This document shows, piece after piece, positions 51,094 through 58,612 of a stretch of DNA of 64,000 nucleotides. The stretch is taken from the NCBI RefSeq assembly GCF_900215205.1, contig NZ_OBDY01000025.1:1-64000 (forward strand), given 5' to 3'. The position numbers were made by a program, and so were the translations under genes. Position 1 is the first letter of the stretch; the number at the start of each line of letters is the position of its first letter. Below the pieces are notes generated by a model. It was not told the DNA's origin. It was given only the letters and a program-made list of their open reading frames with translations, and did no database searches. This DNA comes from Paractinoplanes atraurantiacus. Its GTDB lineage: Bacteria; Actinomycetota; Actinomycetes; Mycobacteriales; Micromonosporaceae.

Positions 51094-52132
51094 ACTGCTC
51101 GTCACCGTCCTGCTGCTGGTCGGCAACGGCATCTTCGTGGGCGGCGAGTTCGCGCTGATCGCGTCCCGGCGTACGGCCCTGGAGCCGTTGGCCGCGACGT
51201 CCAAGCGGGCTCGATGGGCGCTGTCGGCGATGAGCCAGATCCCGTTGATGATCGCCGGCGCGCAGCTCGGCATCACGGTCTGCTCGCTGGGCCTGGGCGC
51301 GCTGTCCGAGCCGGCGGTGGCCCATCTGCTCGAGGGACCGTTCGAGGCGCTGGGGCTGCCGGAGAACGCGATCCATCCGGTGGCGTTCGTGCTGGCCCTG
51401 ATGATCGTGGTCTTCCTGCACACGGTGATCGGCGAGATGGTCCCCAAGAACATCACGCTGGCCGGGCCCGAGCGGGCGGCGCTGATCCTCGGCCCGTTCA
51501 TGCTGGGCTTCTGCACGGCCACGAAGCCGCTGCTCAACGCGATGCGCTGGGCCGCCAAGATCGTCCTGCGGCTCTGGAAGATCGAGTCGACGGACGCGGT
51601 CAAGACGGTCTTCACGGCCGAGGAGCTGACCGGGATGGTGACGCAGGCGCGGGCCGAGGGACTGCTGGGCACGGAGCAGTACGCGCGGATCAACGCCGCG
51701 CTCGGCCTGCAGGACCGGACGGCGGCCGACACGCTGCGGCCCTGGTCGAGCGTCACCACGATCGCCGACGACGTGTCACCCGCGACGGTCGAGGCGCTGG
51801 CCACGCGGACCGGGCGGTCGCGCTTTCCGGTGGTCCAACGGGAGACCCGGCGGGTGCTGGGATTCGTGCACGTCAAAGACATTTTGGGGTACGGGGTGGA
51901 GCGCCGCACCCGGCCGATCCCGGCGGAGATCATCCGTCCTCTGGCGGTGGTGCCGCCCGACCGTACGCTCGCCGATCTTCTGTTGACCATGCGCCGCGAC
52001 CGTCTGCACATCGCGCTGGTGAGCGACGGCCGCACCCCGCTCGGAGTGATCACATTGGACGACGTGATCCACGCGGTCGTGGGGGAGCCCGCTCACCCAC
52101 ACGTACCGGCGCCGACTCGGGTGGTCGGCTGA
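51086..52132 (+). CDS. CNNM/CorC-type membrane protein, second of the pair, without CorC/HlyC domain
   Basis: 348 residues starting inside the end of the preceding gene. A DUF21 membrane domain (GAQLGITVCSLGLGALSEPAV, VIGEMVPKN) and a CBS pair (RFPVVQRETRRVLGFVHVKDIL; RRDRLHIALVSDGRTPLGVITLDDVIHAVVGE) are present. The chain stops where the CorC/HlyC domain would begin. The full-length and short-form pair in one operon is a common actinobacterial arrangement. A divalent-cation transport role is inferred from the family. Confidence 0.92.
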   Translation: MTELLVTVLLLVGNGIFVGGEFALIASRRTALEPLAATSKRARWALSAMSQIPLMIAGAQLGITVCSLGLGALSEPAVAHLLEGPFEALGLPENAIHPVAFVLALMIVVFLHTVIGEMVPKNITLAGPERAALILGPFMLGFCTATKPLLNAMRWAAKIVLRLWKIESTDAVKTVFTAEELTGMVTQARAEGLLGTEQYARINAALGLQDRTAADTLRPWSSVTTIADDVSPATVEALATRTGRSRFPVVQRETRRVLGFVHVKDILGYGVERRTRPIPAEIIRPLAVVPPDRTLADLLLTMRRDRLHIALVSDGRTPLGVITLDDVIHAVVGEPAHPHVPAPTRVVG

Positions 52133-52207
52133 CCTCGTCCGGAGTAATTCCGGTTCGATTGCTTGCCGGTCCGTCGTCGTGGGTGTTGGGTGCCGCACAA
52201 TCCCGAC

Positions 52208-53038
52208 ATGTCACGAAAAGGGTGGTGGTTGGCGCTGGCGGTGGTCGTGCTGGCCGGCGGAGTCGCGCATTTCTATCGCCTTCCGGCGTACGGAATCGCG
52301 CTGCACACGCCGGCGGCCCGGGCCGGCGCGCTGGCCATGTCGGTCTCGCCCTCGGCACCACCGATGCCGCCGGCGCCGATCGGCATCGCGTCCGGGCCGG
52401 TGTCCATTCGCTACACCTTCGACGGGGGTGTCGGAAAGCCGATCACCGACGTCAACGGCGGCCACGAGCTGCGGCCGGTCGGTGAGAACGGCGGGATCCT
52501 GCGCCTCGTACGTCAGCAAGGGTCCTCGGGTCTGGCTGTCTCCTATCCCGATCGGTGCAAGCTGGCCCAGGAGCGGGACTGCCCCCGCGCGATCCTGGAG
52601 GGCGCGCGGGACGACACGCTGAACCCGGGCGTTCGGAAGCTCAACTACGGCGCGTCGATCCTGATGACGCACGCGGACCTGTCGGACGGCGCCAACGTCG
52701 TTCAGAAGGGGTACTCCGTGGGCGGTGTGAGCCAGTACAAACTGCAGGTCGACCATCGTCTGGGCCATCCGTCGTGCGTGCTGGCCGGCAGTGGCGGGAT
52801 CCATCGGGCCGAGGCGTTGCTGGACGTGGCCGACGGCCGTTGGCACAACCTGTCGTGCATCCGGCGGCGGGACCGGCTGACGCTGGACGTCGACGGCACG
52901 CGCCGGGCCGAGGTCGCCGTGCCGGCGGAGCTGTCGATCGCCAACGCCGAGCCCCTGCGCGTGGGCGGCAAGGGCACGAACCGTGGCAACGACCAGTTCG
53001 CCGGCGAGATCGACAACGTCTTCGTGGCGATCGGCTGA
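52208..53038 (+). CDS. Membrane-anchored or secreted protein with LamG/concanavalin-like domain
   Basis: 276 residues from the ATG at 52208. A short basic N-terminus and one hydrophobic segment (WWLALAVVVLAGGVAHFY) act as signal or anchor. The rest resembles a laminin-G jelly roll: IRYTFDGGVG at the start, GNDQFAGEIDNVFVAIG at the end, and three or four cysteines that could form disulfides. Such domains bind glycans or proteins outside the cell. No enzyme motif. It is followed after 50 bases by another secreted-protein gene. Confidence 0.78.
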   Translation: MSRKGWWLALAVVVLAGGVAHFYRLPAYGIALHTPAARAGALAMSVSPSAPPMPPAPIGIASGPVSIRYTFDGGVGKPITDVNGGHELRPVGENGGILRLVRQQGSSGLAVSYPDRCKLAQERDCPRAILEGARDDTLNPGVRKLNYGASILMTHADLSDGANVVQKGYSVGGVSQYKLQVDHRLGHPSCVLAGSGGIHRAEALLDVADGRWHNLSCIRRRDRLTLDVDGTRRAEVAVPAELSIANAEPLRVGGKGTNRGNDQFAGEIDNVFVAIG

Positions 53039-53088
53039 AACGGACAAAATGTGTGTTGCCGGATTTGCTGTATGGGAATAGTGCAGAC

Positions 53089-53808
53089 ATGACTTCTCGC
53101 CTGTTAACCGCAACCGTCGCGACAGCGCTGCTGATCGCGGTCCCCGCCGTCCCGGCCAGCGCTTCCAGCCACCGCCCGTGCTCGGTCGAAAAGCACAGCA
53201 CCACCTCCGGCATCACCAAGGTCGGCACGGCCACCGCCACCGTGGGCGCCGACGGCGTCAAGCTGACGACAGCCCGCTCCTCCAACAGCGACAAGGTGTC
53301 GTGGCAGACCTCGTTCCGCTCGGTCCTGGCCAGCACCGTCGAGGAGGCCTCATACGAGACCGTCAAACTCGACACCACGGCCGGCGACAACAACGTCGTG
53401 AACGACGCCGCCCTGCCGGCCTACCACCTGTACGTCCGCACCCCCGCCGGTCCCGGCACCCTGGTCTTCGAGCCGTACTACTACTTGAGCTCCATCGGAG
53501 CCGGAAACCCGCAGCGCAAGGTGCGCACGGAGTGGAACGTCCTGGACGGTCCCCTGTGGACCCCGTCCACGACGATCGCCGGCCTCCCCAAGACCGCAGG
53601 CGGCCCCGCCACGCTGAAGTTCTCCGAGGTGGTGGCAGCCAACCCTAAGATGACCATCACCGGCATCGGTTTCGGCCTGGGCACCTACAACGCCGGCACC
53701 ACAGCCATCCTGGACGAGCAGCGCTTCGCCACGACCCGCACCTGCTCCGACCACCAGTGGTCCACAGGCTTCAAGACGGGCCGTTGGTTCCCCGGCTGGC
53801 TCCGCTGA
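53089..53808 (+). CDS. Secreted protein of unknown function
   Basis: 239 residues. A classical signal peptide (residues 1-~26, ending ASAS) is followed by a mature part rich in Ser, Thr and aromatic residues. One cysteine is near its start (HRPCSVE) and one near its end (RTCSDHQW), which may pair. The alternation of short polar and hydrophobic segments suggests a beta-sandwich. No family recognised. It directly precedes the regulatory region of the Schlafen-type gene. Confidence 0.75.
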   Translation: MTSRLLTATVATALLIAVPAVPASASSHRPCSVEKHSTTSGITKVGTATATVGADGVKLTTARSSNSDKVSWQTSFRSVLASTVEEASYETVKLDTTAGDNNVVNDAALPAYHLYVRTPAGPGTLVFEPYYYLSSIGAGNPQRKVRTEWNVLDGPLWTPSTTIAGLPKTAGGPATLKFSEVVAANPKMTITGIGFGLGTYNAGTTAILDEQRFATTRTCSDHQWSTGFKTGRWFPGWLR

Positions 53809-53846
53809 CGCTCCTCCTTCGTGATCGCACTTAAGTCGATCATTAA

Positions 53847-53887
53847 ATCCTGCTAACCTTCCTGCTAATCAGGATGGTTAGCAGGAT
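53847..53887. promoter_or_regulatory. Strong operator palindrome upstream of the Schlafen/AlbA-type gene
   Basis: Perfect 12-bp arms, ATCCTGCTAACC at 53847-53858 and GGTTAGCAGGAT at 53876-53887, flank a third CCTGCTAA copy at 53861-53868. Three TGCTAA-type boxes thus sit within 41 bases, ending seven bases before the GTG start. Autoregulation by the downstream winged-helix protein is likely. Confidence 0.7.
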
Positions 53888-53894
53888 AGGTGCT

Positions 53895-55652
53895 GTGAAC
53901 GCCGAGGAACTTGCCGAAATCGTCGAAAATCTTCGTGTGCTCGGCAGCGATGTCGCTGACGTCGAGGTGAAAAAGGCCCAGGGAGGCCTTCCGAAAAGTC
54001 TGCGTGAGACGTTGTCCGCCTTCTCCAACACCCGTGGTGGAGTCGTCATCCTCGGATTGGACGAGGGCGACCGGTTCATGCCCGCTCGATTGGCGGACCC
54101 CGCCAAACTGGCATCGGACCTGGCCTCGCTGTGCTCCAGCGAGATAGAGCCCGCCATTCGGCCGTATATACAGATTCACCCTTTCGAGGGGGCTCAGCTG
54201 GTCGTTGCCGAAGTGCCGGAGATCCCGCGCGAGCAGAAGCCCTGCTACTACAAAGGCGCCGGTTTGACGAAGGGTGCCTACACCCGGCTGCACGACGGCG
54301 ATCGACAACTGTCCAGCTACGAAGTACAGATGATGCTGTCTGCGCGTGGGCAGCCGAAGGAAGATTCGGAGCCGGTCGCCGGCGTCGGAATCGAGGCACT
54401 CGACAGTCACTTGGTCGCGGCCACGATGTTGCGTCTTCGTAGCAGTCGTCCGTACTCGTATCGCGACTTGAGCGTGGCGGACATTCTTCGTCGAACGAAG
54501 GTCCTGATTCCCCGTCCCGACGGATCGGGCGAGGACGTTTCCGTTGGCGGACTGCTGGCGCTTGGTAGCTACCCTCAAGAGCACTTCCCGCAGCTCATGC
54601 TGACGTTCGTTCACTACCCGACCGTCAGCGGCCCCGCTGAGGAGTCGGGCGTCAGATTCCTGGACAGCGTTGCGATCGAGGGCCCGATCCCGGTGATGGT
54701 TCGCGATGCCTTGGCGGCTATACGGCGGAACATGTCACGACGCTCCATAACCACCGGAGCCGGGCGGCAGGACATCTGGGAGTACCCGGAGACGGCTCTC
54801 AGAGAGGCCATCACCAATGCTCTCGTTCACCGGGATCTCTCCGCCGCGTCACGGGGTGCGCAGGTCCAAGTCGAGATGTTTCCTGATCGCCTTGTCATCC
54901 GTAACGCGGGCGGCCTTTACGGGCCAGTGACCCTGGAGAATCTCGGCGAGGAAGGAGCGACTTCTTCCCGAAACGCCGCTCTTCTGCGTGTCTTGGAGGA
55001 CGTTCCGATTCCAGGCGAGGACCGCACGGTCTGTGAGAACCGTGGTTCCGGCATCCGCGCCATGTTGATCTCGTTGCGGCGCTCGGGCATGACCGCGCCC
55101 AAGTTCGACGATAGGATCTCGTCCTTCGTGGTGACCTTCCCGAACCATTCGCTCCTCAACGACGATGTTGTTCGGTGGATCGGCAGTCTCGGCGAGGCTG
55201 GACTGACGGATGGCCAATGCATGGCACTCGGGTTGATGCACGACGGGACGGTCATCGACAACGCCAGCTATCGCAAGCTGACCGGGCTCGACTCTCGAAA
55301 GGTCACGGCCGAGCTTCAGGACTTGGTTGGTCGCGAACTCGTCGAGCAGGTGGGTACCGGGAGGTGGGCCCGATATCGTCTGGCTGAGCGACTCGCGACA
55401 GGCGGCGCAACCGACCGGCCCAGCCGAATGGCGCCGGCGGATCGTCGCGAGGAAATCCTCGACGCACTGGGGACGACGACCGCTTCTCGCGCGGAGCTTG
55501 CTGCCAGGACCGGGTTGTCGGATCAGACGGTTCGCAGGTGGCTAACGATGCTGCGTCGAGAGGGGCTCATCGAGGCCACAGAGACGTCGACCGCAAGCAA
55601 ACACACCAAGTACCGCCGCACATACCCCTCCCCCGACCCAAAGCTCTTCTGA
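53895..55652 (+). CDS. Schlafen AlbA_2-type, ATPase-like protein with C-terminal winged helix
   Basis: 585 residues from a GTG at 53895, preferred over an ATG at 53874 because AGGATAGG lies just upstream and this frees the operator. The N-terminal AlbA_2/Schlafen-like domain (ADVEVKKAQGGLPKSLRETLSAFSNTRGGVVILGLDE) is followed by a GHKL-like region (REAITNALVHRDLS, FPDRLVIRNAGG, NRGSGIRAML). Two winged-helix segments end the chain (SRAELAARTGLSDQTVRRWLTMLRREGLI). Such RecG-like ATP-binding proteins are thought to be regulators and turn up in defence islands. It is alone here, beside tRNA-Gly, with lower GC and more A/T-ending codons than neighbours, suggesting transfer. Confidence 0.85.
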   Translation: MNAEELAEIVENLRVLGSDVADVEVKKAQGGLPKSLRETLSAFSNTRGGVVILGLDEGDRFMPARLADPAKLASDLASLCSSEIEPAIRPYIQIHPFEGAQLVVAEVPEIPREQKPCYYKGAGLTKGAYTRLHDGDRQLSSYEVQMMLSARGQPKEDSEPVAGVGIEALDSHLVAATMLRLRSSRPYSYRDLSVADILRRTKVLIPRPDGSGEDVSVGGLLALGSYPQEHFPQLMLTFVHYPTVSGPAEESGVRFLDSVAIEGPIPVMVRDALAAIRRNMSRRSITTGAGRQDIWEYPETALREAITNALVHRDLSAASRGAQVQVEMFPDRLVIRNAGGLYGPVTLENLGEEGATSSRNAALLRVLEDVPIPGEDRTVCENRGSGIRAMLISLRRSGMTAPKFDDRISSFVVTFPNHSLLNDDVVRWIGSLGEAGLTDGQCMALGLMHDGTVIDNASYRKLTGLDSRKVTAELQDLVGRELVEQVGTGRWARYRLAERLATGGATDRPSRMAPADRREEILDALGTTTASRAELAARTGLSDQTVRRWLTMLRREGLIEATETSTASKHTKYRRTYPSPDPKLF

Positions 55653-55724
55653 CAGGGCCGCTTCCCGTCCCCCCGCCCTCTTTCCCAGCGCAACCACCGC
55701 ACCGTGGGGGTCTGGGGGTCGCCC

Positions 55725-55796
55725 GAGCGCAACCACCGCCCCGAGCGCAACCACCGCCCCGAGCGCAACCACCGCCCCGAGCGCAACCACCGCACC
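55725..55796. repeat. Four tandem 18-bp repeats
   Basis: GAGCGCAACCACCGCCCC is repeated four times head to tail; the last copy differs by one base. It overlaps the start of the 46-bp repeat and looks like a local expansion of that element's end. A partial earlier copy of the element is at about 55687-55724. Confidence 0.92.
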
Positions 55797-55827
55797 GTGG
55801 GGGTCTGGGGGGTCGCCCCCCAGGTAG
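55782..55827. repeat. 46-bp repeat copy B, downstream of tRNA-Gly
   Basis: Identical over 46 bases to 32355-32400 and in the same position relative to a tRNA: 57 bases beyond the tRNA-Gly 3' end on the minus strand, following the tRNA terminator. Confidence 0.95.
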
Positions 55828-55835
55828 GCGTAGCG

Positions 55836-55875
55836 AAAAAGGCCCCGGTCTGCGCTTTCCGCAGACACAGGGCCT
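55836..55875 (-). terminator. Terminator of tRNA-Gly
   Basis: On the minus strand the outer stem AGGCCC/GGGCCT and inner stem GTCTGC/GCAGAC are followed by a run of T residues (AAAAA on the plus strand at 55836-55840). It begins ten bases past the tRNA. Confidence 0.85.
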
Positions 55876-55884
55876 TCACCTTTG

Positions 55885-55955
55885 AGCGGGTGACGGGAAT
55901 CGAACCCGCACTGTCAGCTTGGGAAGCTGATGTTCTGCCATTGAACTACACCCGC
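55885..55955 (-). tRNA. tRNA-Gly (anticodon CCC)
   Basis: The minus-strand cloverleaf has acceptor GCGGGTG with CACCCGC, D arm around AGTTCAATGGCAGAAC, anticodon stem TCAGC/GCTGA with loop TTCCCAA (anticodon CCC) and T arm CGGGTTCGATTCCCG. The discriminator is T; CCA is not encoded. It reads GGG. Confidence 0.95.
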
Positions 55956-56009
55956 GTAGCGGGCCCCACTGTACCTGATTGCGGCACTCTGTGGCGGGAC
56001 CGCCCTTAC

Positions 56010-56504
56010 TCAACTCACCGCGGCCAAGGGGCGCGGTAACTCGGCTCGCCACGTGCGTGACAGGGGGCTCACGTCGGGGGAGAGGGGCAGAGCGCCCGCT
56101 GGGCCGTGGCGGCGGAGGGTGGCTGAGTCGATCATCAGCTCGTAGAGGCGCCAATCGACGTCGGGGGAGGCGCGCAGGGCGCCTGCGAGCCGCGTGATCA
56201 CCCGCGGGTCGGTCACGCGGACCGCTCGGCCGTTCACGAAAGCCTCGTCGTCGCTCTCTTCCGGGGGAAAAGAGTGCAGCGCGTAGCGGCCGTCGCGGTC
56301 GAGGTCGCCACGCTTGGGTGAGGCGACGATGAAGCAATAGAGTCCCTCGTCGGTGATGACCGGCGACACCGGATGGACCCGTGGTGAGCCGTCGGCACGC
56401 ACCGTGGCCAGGTAGGCCAGGCCGGGGCCGTACTGCTGGAGGAGCGCGCGGATGCCGGCTGCGAGGGTGGGCTCAACCGCGGCGAAATCGGACCAGGAAG
56501 CCAT
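56010..56504 (-). CDS. Pyridoxamine 5'-phosphate oxidase-like (split-barrel flavin-binding) protein
   Basis: 164 residues. The split-barrel PPOX fold shows in LAYLATVRADGSPRVHPVSPVI and YCFIVASPKRGDLDRDGRYALHSF. Family members bind FMN or F420 and reduce diverse substrates; the true substrate is unknown, and vitamin B6 synthesis should not be assumed. Its start lies 12 bases from a perfect LexA box shared with the divergent dcd gene, so it may be damage-inducible. Confidence 0.85.
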   Translation of the reverse strand: MASWSDFAAVEPTLAAGIRALLQQYGPGLAYLATVRADGSPRVHPVSPVITDEGLYCFIVASPKRGDLDRDGRYALHSFPPEESDDEAFVNGRAVRVTDPRVITRLAGALRASPDVDWRLYELMIDSATLRRHGPAGALPLSPDVSPLSRTWRAELPRPLAAVS

Positions 56505-56516
56505 GCCGTCATTCTA

Positions 56517-56532
56517 TCGAACATACGTTCGA
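56517..56532. promoter_or_regulatory. LexA (SOS) box between the PPOX-like gene and dcd
   Basis: TCGAACATACGTTCGA is a perfect match to the actinobacterial LexA consensus TCGAAC-N4-GTTCGA. It lies 48 bases before dcd and 12 bases before the divergent gene. It is the only such site I found in the window. Confidence 0.82.
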
Positions 56533-56580
56533 CACGCCCACCAAAACACGCCGAACGGGCAGCTTGGGTAAGGTGTCGCC

Positions 56581-57159
56581 ATGCTGCTGTCCGACCGTGA
56601 CCTGGTCTCCGAGATCAAATCTGGCGACCTGGCCCTGGAGCCGTTCGAGCCGGCGCTGATGCAACCGTCCAGCATCGATGTTCGCCTGGACCGCTTCTTC
56701 CGGGTGTTCAACAACCACCTCTACACCCACATCGACCCGGCCGAGCAGCAGGACGACCTGACCGCGCTCGTCGAGGTCGCCGCCGGCGAGCCGTTCGTCC
56801 TTCACCCGGGCGAGTTCGTGCTCGCCTCGACGCTCGAGGTGATCACCCTTGGTGAGCAGCTCGCGGGCCGCCTGGAGGGCAAGAGCAGCCTCGGCCGCCT
56901 TGGCCTGCTGACACACTCGACCGCGGGATTCATCGACCCCGGGTTCTCCGGTCACGTCACGCTCGAACTGTCCAACGTGGCCAACCTGCCGATCAAGCTC
57001 TGGCCCGGCATGAAGATCGGCCAGCTCTGCATCTTCCGGCTCTCCAGCCCGGCCGAGCACCCGTACGGTTCCGCCGTCTACGGCTCCCGCTACCAGGGCC
57101 AGCGCGGCCCGACGCCGAGCCGTTCGGCGCAGAACTTCCGCACCTGGCCGACCGCGTAA
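56581..57159 (+). CDS. dcd: dCTP deaminase (Dcd family)
   Basis: 192 residues, full length. Key motifs are QPSSIDVRLD near residue 30, GKSSLGRLGLLTHSTAGFIDPGFSGHVTLEL (catalytic region) and GSRYQGQRGPTPSR at the C-terminus. Many actinobacterial Dcd enzymes are bifunctional, converting dCTP directly to dUMP. It helps supply dTMP and limits dUTP in the cytoplasm. The perfect LexA box upstream suggests SOS control. A strong hairpin follows. Confidence 0.96.
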   Translation: MLLSDRDLVSEIKSGDLALEPFEPALMQPSSIDVRLDRFFRVFNNHLYTHIDPAEQQDDLTALVEVAAGEPFVLHPGEFVLASTLEVITLGEQLAGRLEGKSSLGRLGLLTHSTAGFIDPGFSGHVTLELSNVANLPIKLWPGMKIGQLCIFRLSSPAEHPYGSAVYGSRYQGQRGPTPSRSAQNFRTWPTA

Positions 57160-57225
57160 GGGCAAACTCCGGCTGTCGTAGCGGGGTGGTGGGTACGGAC
57201 CGCTGCTCACGCCGAGGGCCGCGGC

Positions 57226-57265
57226 GGGGTGAGCAGGGCGCTGGCGCGCCCAGAACGCTCACCCC
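57226..57265 (+). terminator. Two-tier hairpin after dcd
   Basis: Outer arms GGGGTGAGC and GCTCACCCC (9 bp) and inner arms GGGCGC and GCGCCC (6 bp) form a stable structure 66 bases after the dcd stop. No T-run. Confidence 0.6.
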
Positions 57266-57307
57266 ACCACGGCGACGTGCGTAAGTGGTCGCGCTCAAAA
57301 CCACCCC

Positions 57308-57316
57308 TGTGGATAA
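57308..57316 (-). promoter_or_regulatory. Single DnaA-box-like sequence
   Basis: TGTGGATAA is the complement of the classical DnaA box TTATCCACA. It stands alone in intergenic DNA; a weaker CTATCCACA occurs at 60631-60639. A cluster, as at oriC, is not present. Confidence 0.4.
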
Positions 57317-57400
57317 CTCCGGATCAAGGCCCGCCGCAGGAGCAGAATGACCCCGTGACGAACTCCACGGGGACCTATTTAGACAGAACCAGCGGCCTAA

Positions 57401-57783
57401 GACCTGGTCGCTTCCCTGCGCGTCGACATCCAGGGTGCCGACCTCTCGCCCGCCATGGTCAGGGAAGCCGAAGCCTCGGACCCGCAGATTCCCTTCGCCA
57501 TCGGGTCGCTGCTGGATCTGGACTTTCCTGACGCCAGCCTCGACGGCGTGGTCGCCTGTTACACCTTGGTGCACACCCCGCCCGAGCTGCTGCCCATGGC
57601 CTTCGCGGAGTTCGCCCGGGTCCTGAGGCCGGGCGGCCGCCTGCTGCTCGCCTACAAGTCAGGCGATGCCAAACGGGTTTGACCGAGACCATGCGCCTGG
57701 AGCGTGCGGCCGAGCCGCCGGAGAGGCAGCCCCGGGCCTACGGCATGTTCCTCGAGCCGGGGTCAGCTGTGGCGGATCTGTAG
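57401..57783 (+). pseudogene. Decayed class I SAM-dependent methyltransferase
   Basis: Two pieces of one methyltransferase are visible in different frames. Piece A (57401-57682) begins within the fold at DIQGADLSPAMVREAE and runs through LDFPDASLDGVVACYTLVHTPPELLP and LRPGGRLLLAYKSGD to a stop. Piece B (57676-57783, another frame) encodes a typical C-terminal end, GLTETMRLERAAEPPERQPRAY. The glycine-rich SAM-binding motif I (E/DxGxGxG) is missing upstream, where an in-frame TAA occurs at 57398. About 30-40 residues between the pieces are also absent. The gene is therefore truncated, internally deleted and frameshifted. Its end overlaps the next gene. Confidence 0.8.
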
Positions 57784-58233
57784 GCCGTGGCCGGCGGCGG
57801 TGCCGAGGACCTCTTCGATCTGGGCCGGGGTCAGGCCCGCGGTCGGCACGGGCAGGAAGCGGGCCCGGGTCCGGCCGAAGACCAGCTGGCCGGCGAGGTT
57901 GTCGACCCTGGTGAAGGCGGTCCAGGCGTAGGCGTGGCGGCTTTCGGCCGTGGAGAGGGCCACGCCGCCGTCGCTGATCTCGTAGGTCGTCAGACGGCCC
58001 GCGTCGAGTGCTCGGCGGGTGCCGGTGTTGATCAGGAGGAGGGGGATGCCCACGGCCAGGAGCACTCCGAGCACGAGCAGGGGGATGTCCAGCCCGTTGC
58101 CGGTGAGCTCGTGCAGCGCGGCCAGCCCGATCGCGGCCCAGCCCGCCACCCGGGCGATCAGCAGCGGGCGGCGCAGGCCGTGGCGCAGGGCGGTGGCGGC
58201 CAGCCGGGGGTCCGGACGCGCGGTGATCTGCAA
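57763..58233 (-). CDS. YcxB-like membrane protein
   Basis: 156 residues from a TTG at 58233, chosen because AGGAG lies five bases upstream; GTG starts further upstream lack this. Two hydrophobic helices (~35-52 and 56-75) are followed by a YcxB-type domain: YEISDGGVALSTAESRHAYAWTAFTRVDN, then LPVPTAGLTPAQIEEVLGTA. Function unknown. Its 3' end overlaps the methyltransferase remnant. Confidence 0.75.
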   Translation of the reverse strand: MQITARPDPRLAATALRHGLRRPLLIARVAGWAAIGLAALHELTGNGLDIPLLVLGVLLAVGIPLLLINTGTRRALDAGRLTTYEISDGGVALSTAESRHAYAWTAFTRVDNLAGQLVFGRTRARFLPVPTAGLTPAQIEEVLGTAAGHGLQIRHS

Positions 58234-58339
58234 AAACACTCCTGAAATGTAACTTTTCGGGAGTGTCGGACACCATCGGCCGCTCAGCCGAGCGAGAACC
58301 ACCCGGAAGAAACCTCAACCGGCTCGTACGATTGCCGGC

Positions 58340-58612
58340 GTGTATTTGATGATTTCGAAGTACGTTGTGCCGGTCGAGCAGGTTGACGCCGTGCGGGCCG
58401 AGCACCTGGCCTATGTGGACTCGCTGGAGCAGCGGGGGCTGCTCGCCTCGGCCGGGCGGCAGGATCCGCCGGTCGGTGGGGTGCTCGTGCTCAAGGTCAC
58501 CGAGCGGGAGCGCGCGCTCGAGCTGATCGCCGAGGACCCGTACGTCAAGGCTGGGGTGGCCGAGTACACGCCGGTGGGCTACGTCGCCAACCGGGGACTC
58601 GTCACGGACTAG
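58340..58612 (+). CDS. YciI-family protein
   Basis: 90 residues from a GTG at 58340. The compact alpha-beta fold shows HLAYVDSLEQRGLLASAGRQ and ELIAEDPYVKAGVAEYTPVGY, typical of YciI-related dimeric ferredoxin-like proteins. Roles vary; some act as hydrolases or lyases on small organic acids. Its stop overlaps the stop of the convergent phosphoribosyltransferase-like gene. Confidence 0.85.
   Translation: MYLMISKYVVPVEQVDAVRAEHLAYVDSLEQRGLLASAGRQDPPVGGVLVLKVTERERALELIAEDPYVKAGVAEYTPVGYVANRGLVTD

Noticed and set aside
55725..55796. CRISPR array
   Set aside because: The 18-bp units are directly adjacent with no spacers and no cas genes nearby.
53809..56000. A full anti-phage defence island around the Schlafen-type gene
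   Set aside because: Only one candidate gene is present; neighbours are a secreted protein, a tRNA and a PPOX-like enzyme. No restriction, nuclease or toxin gene was seen.
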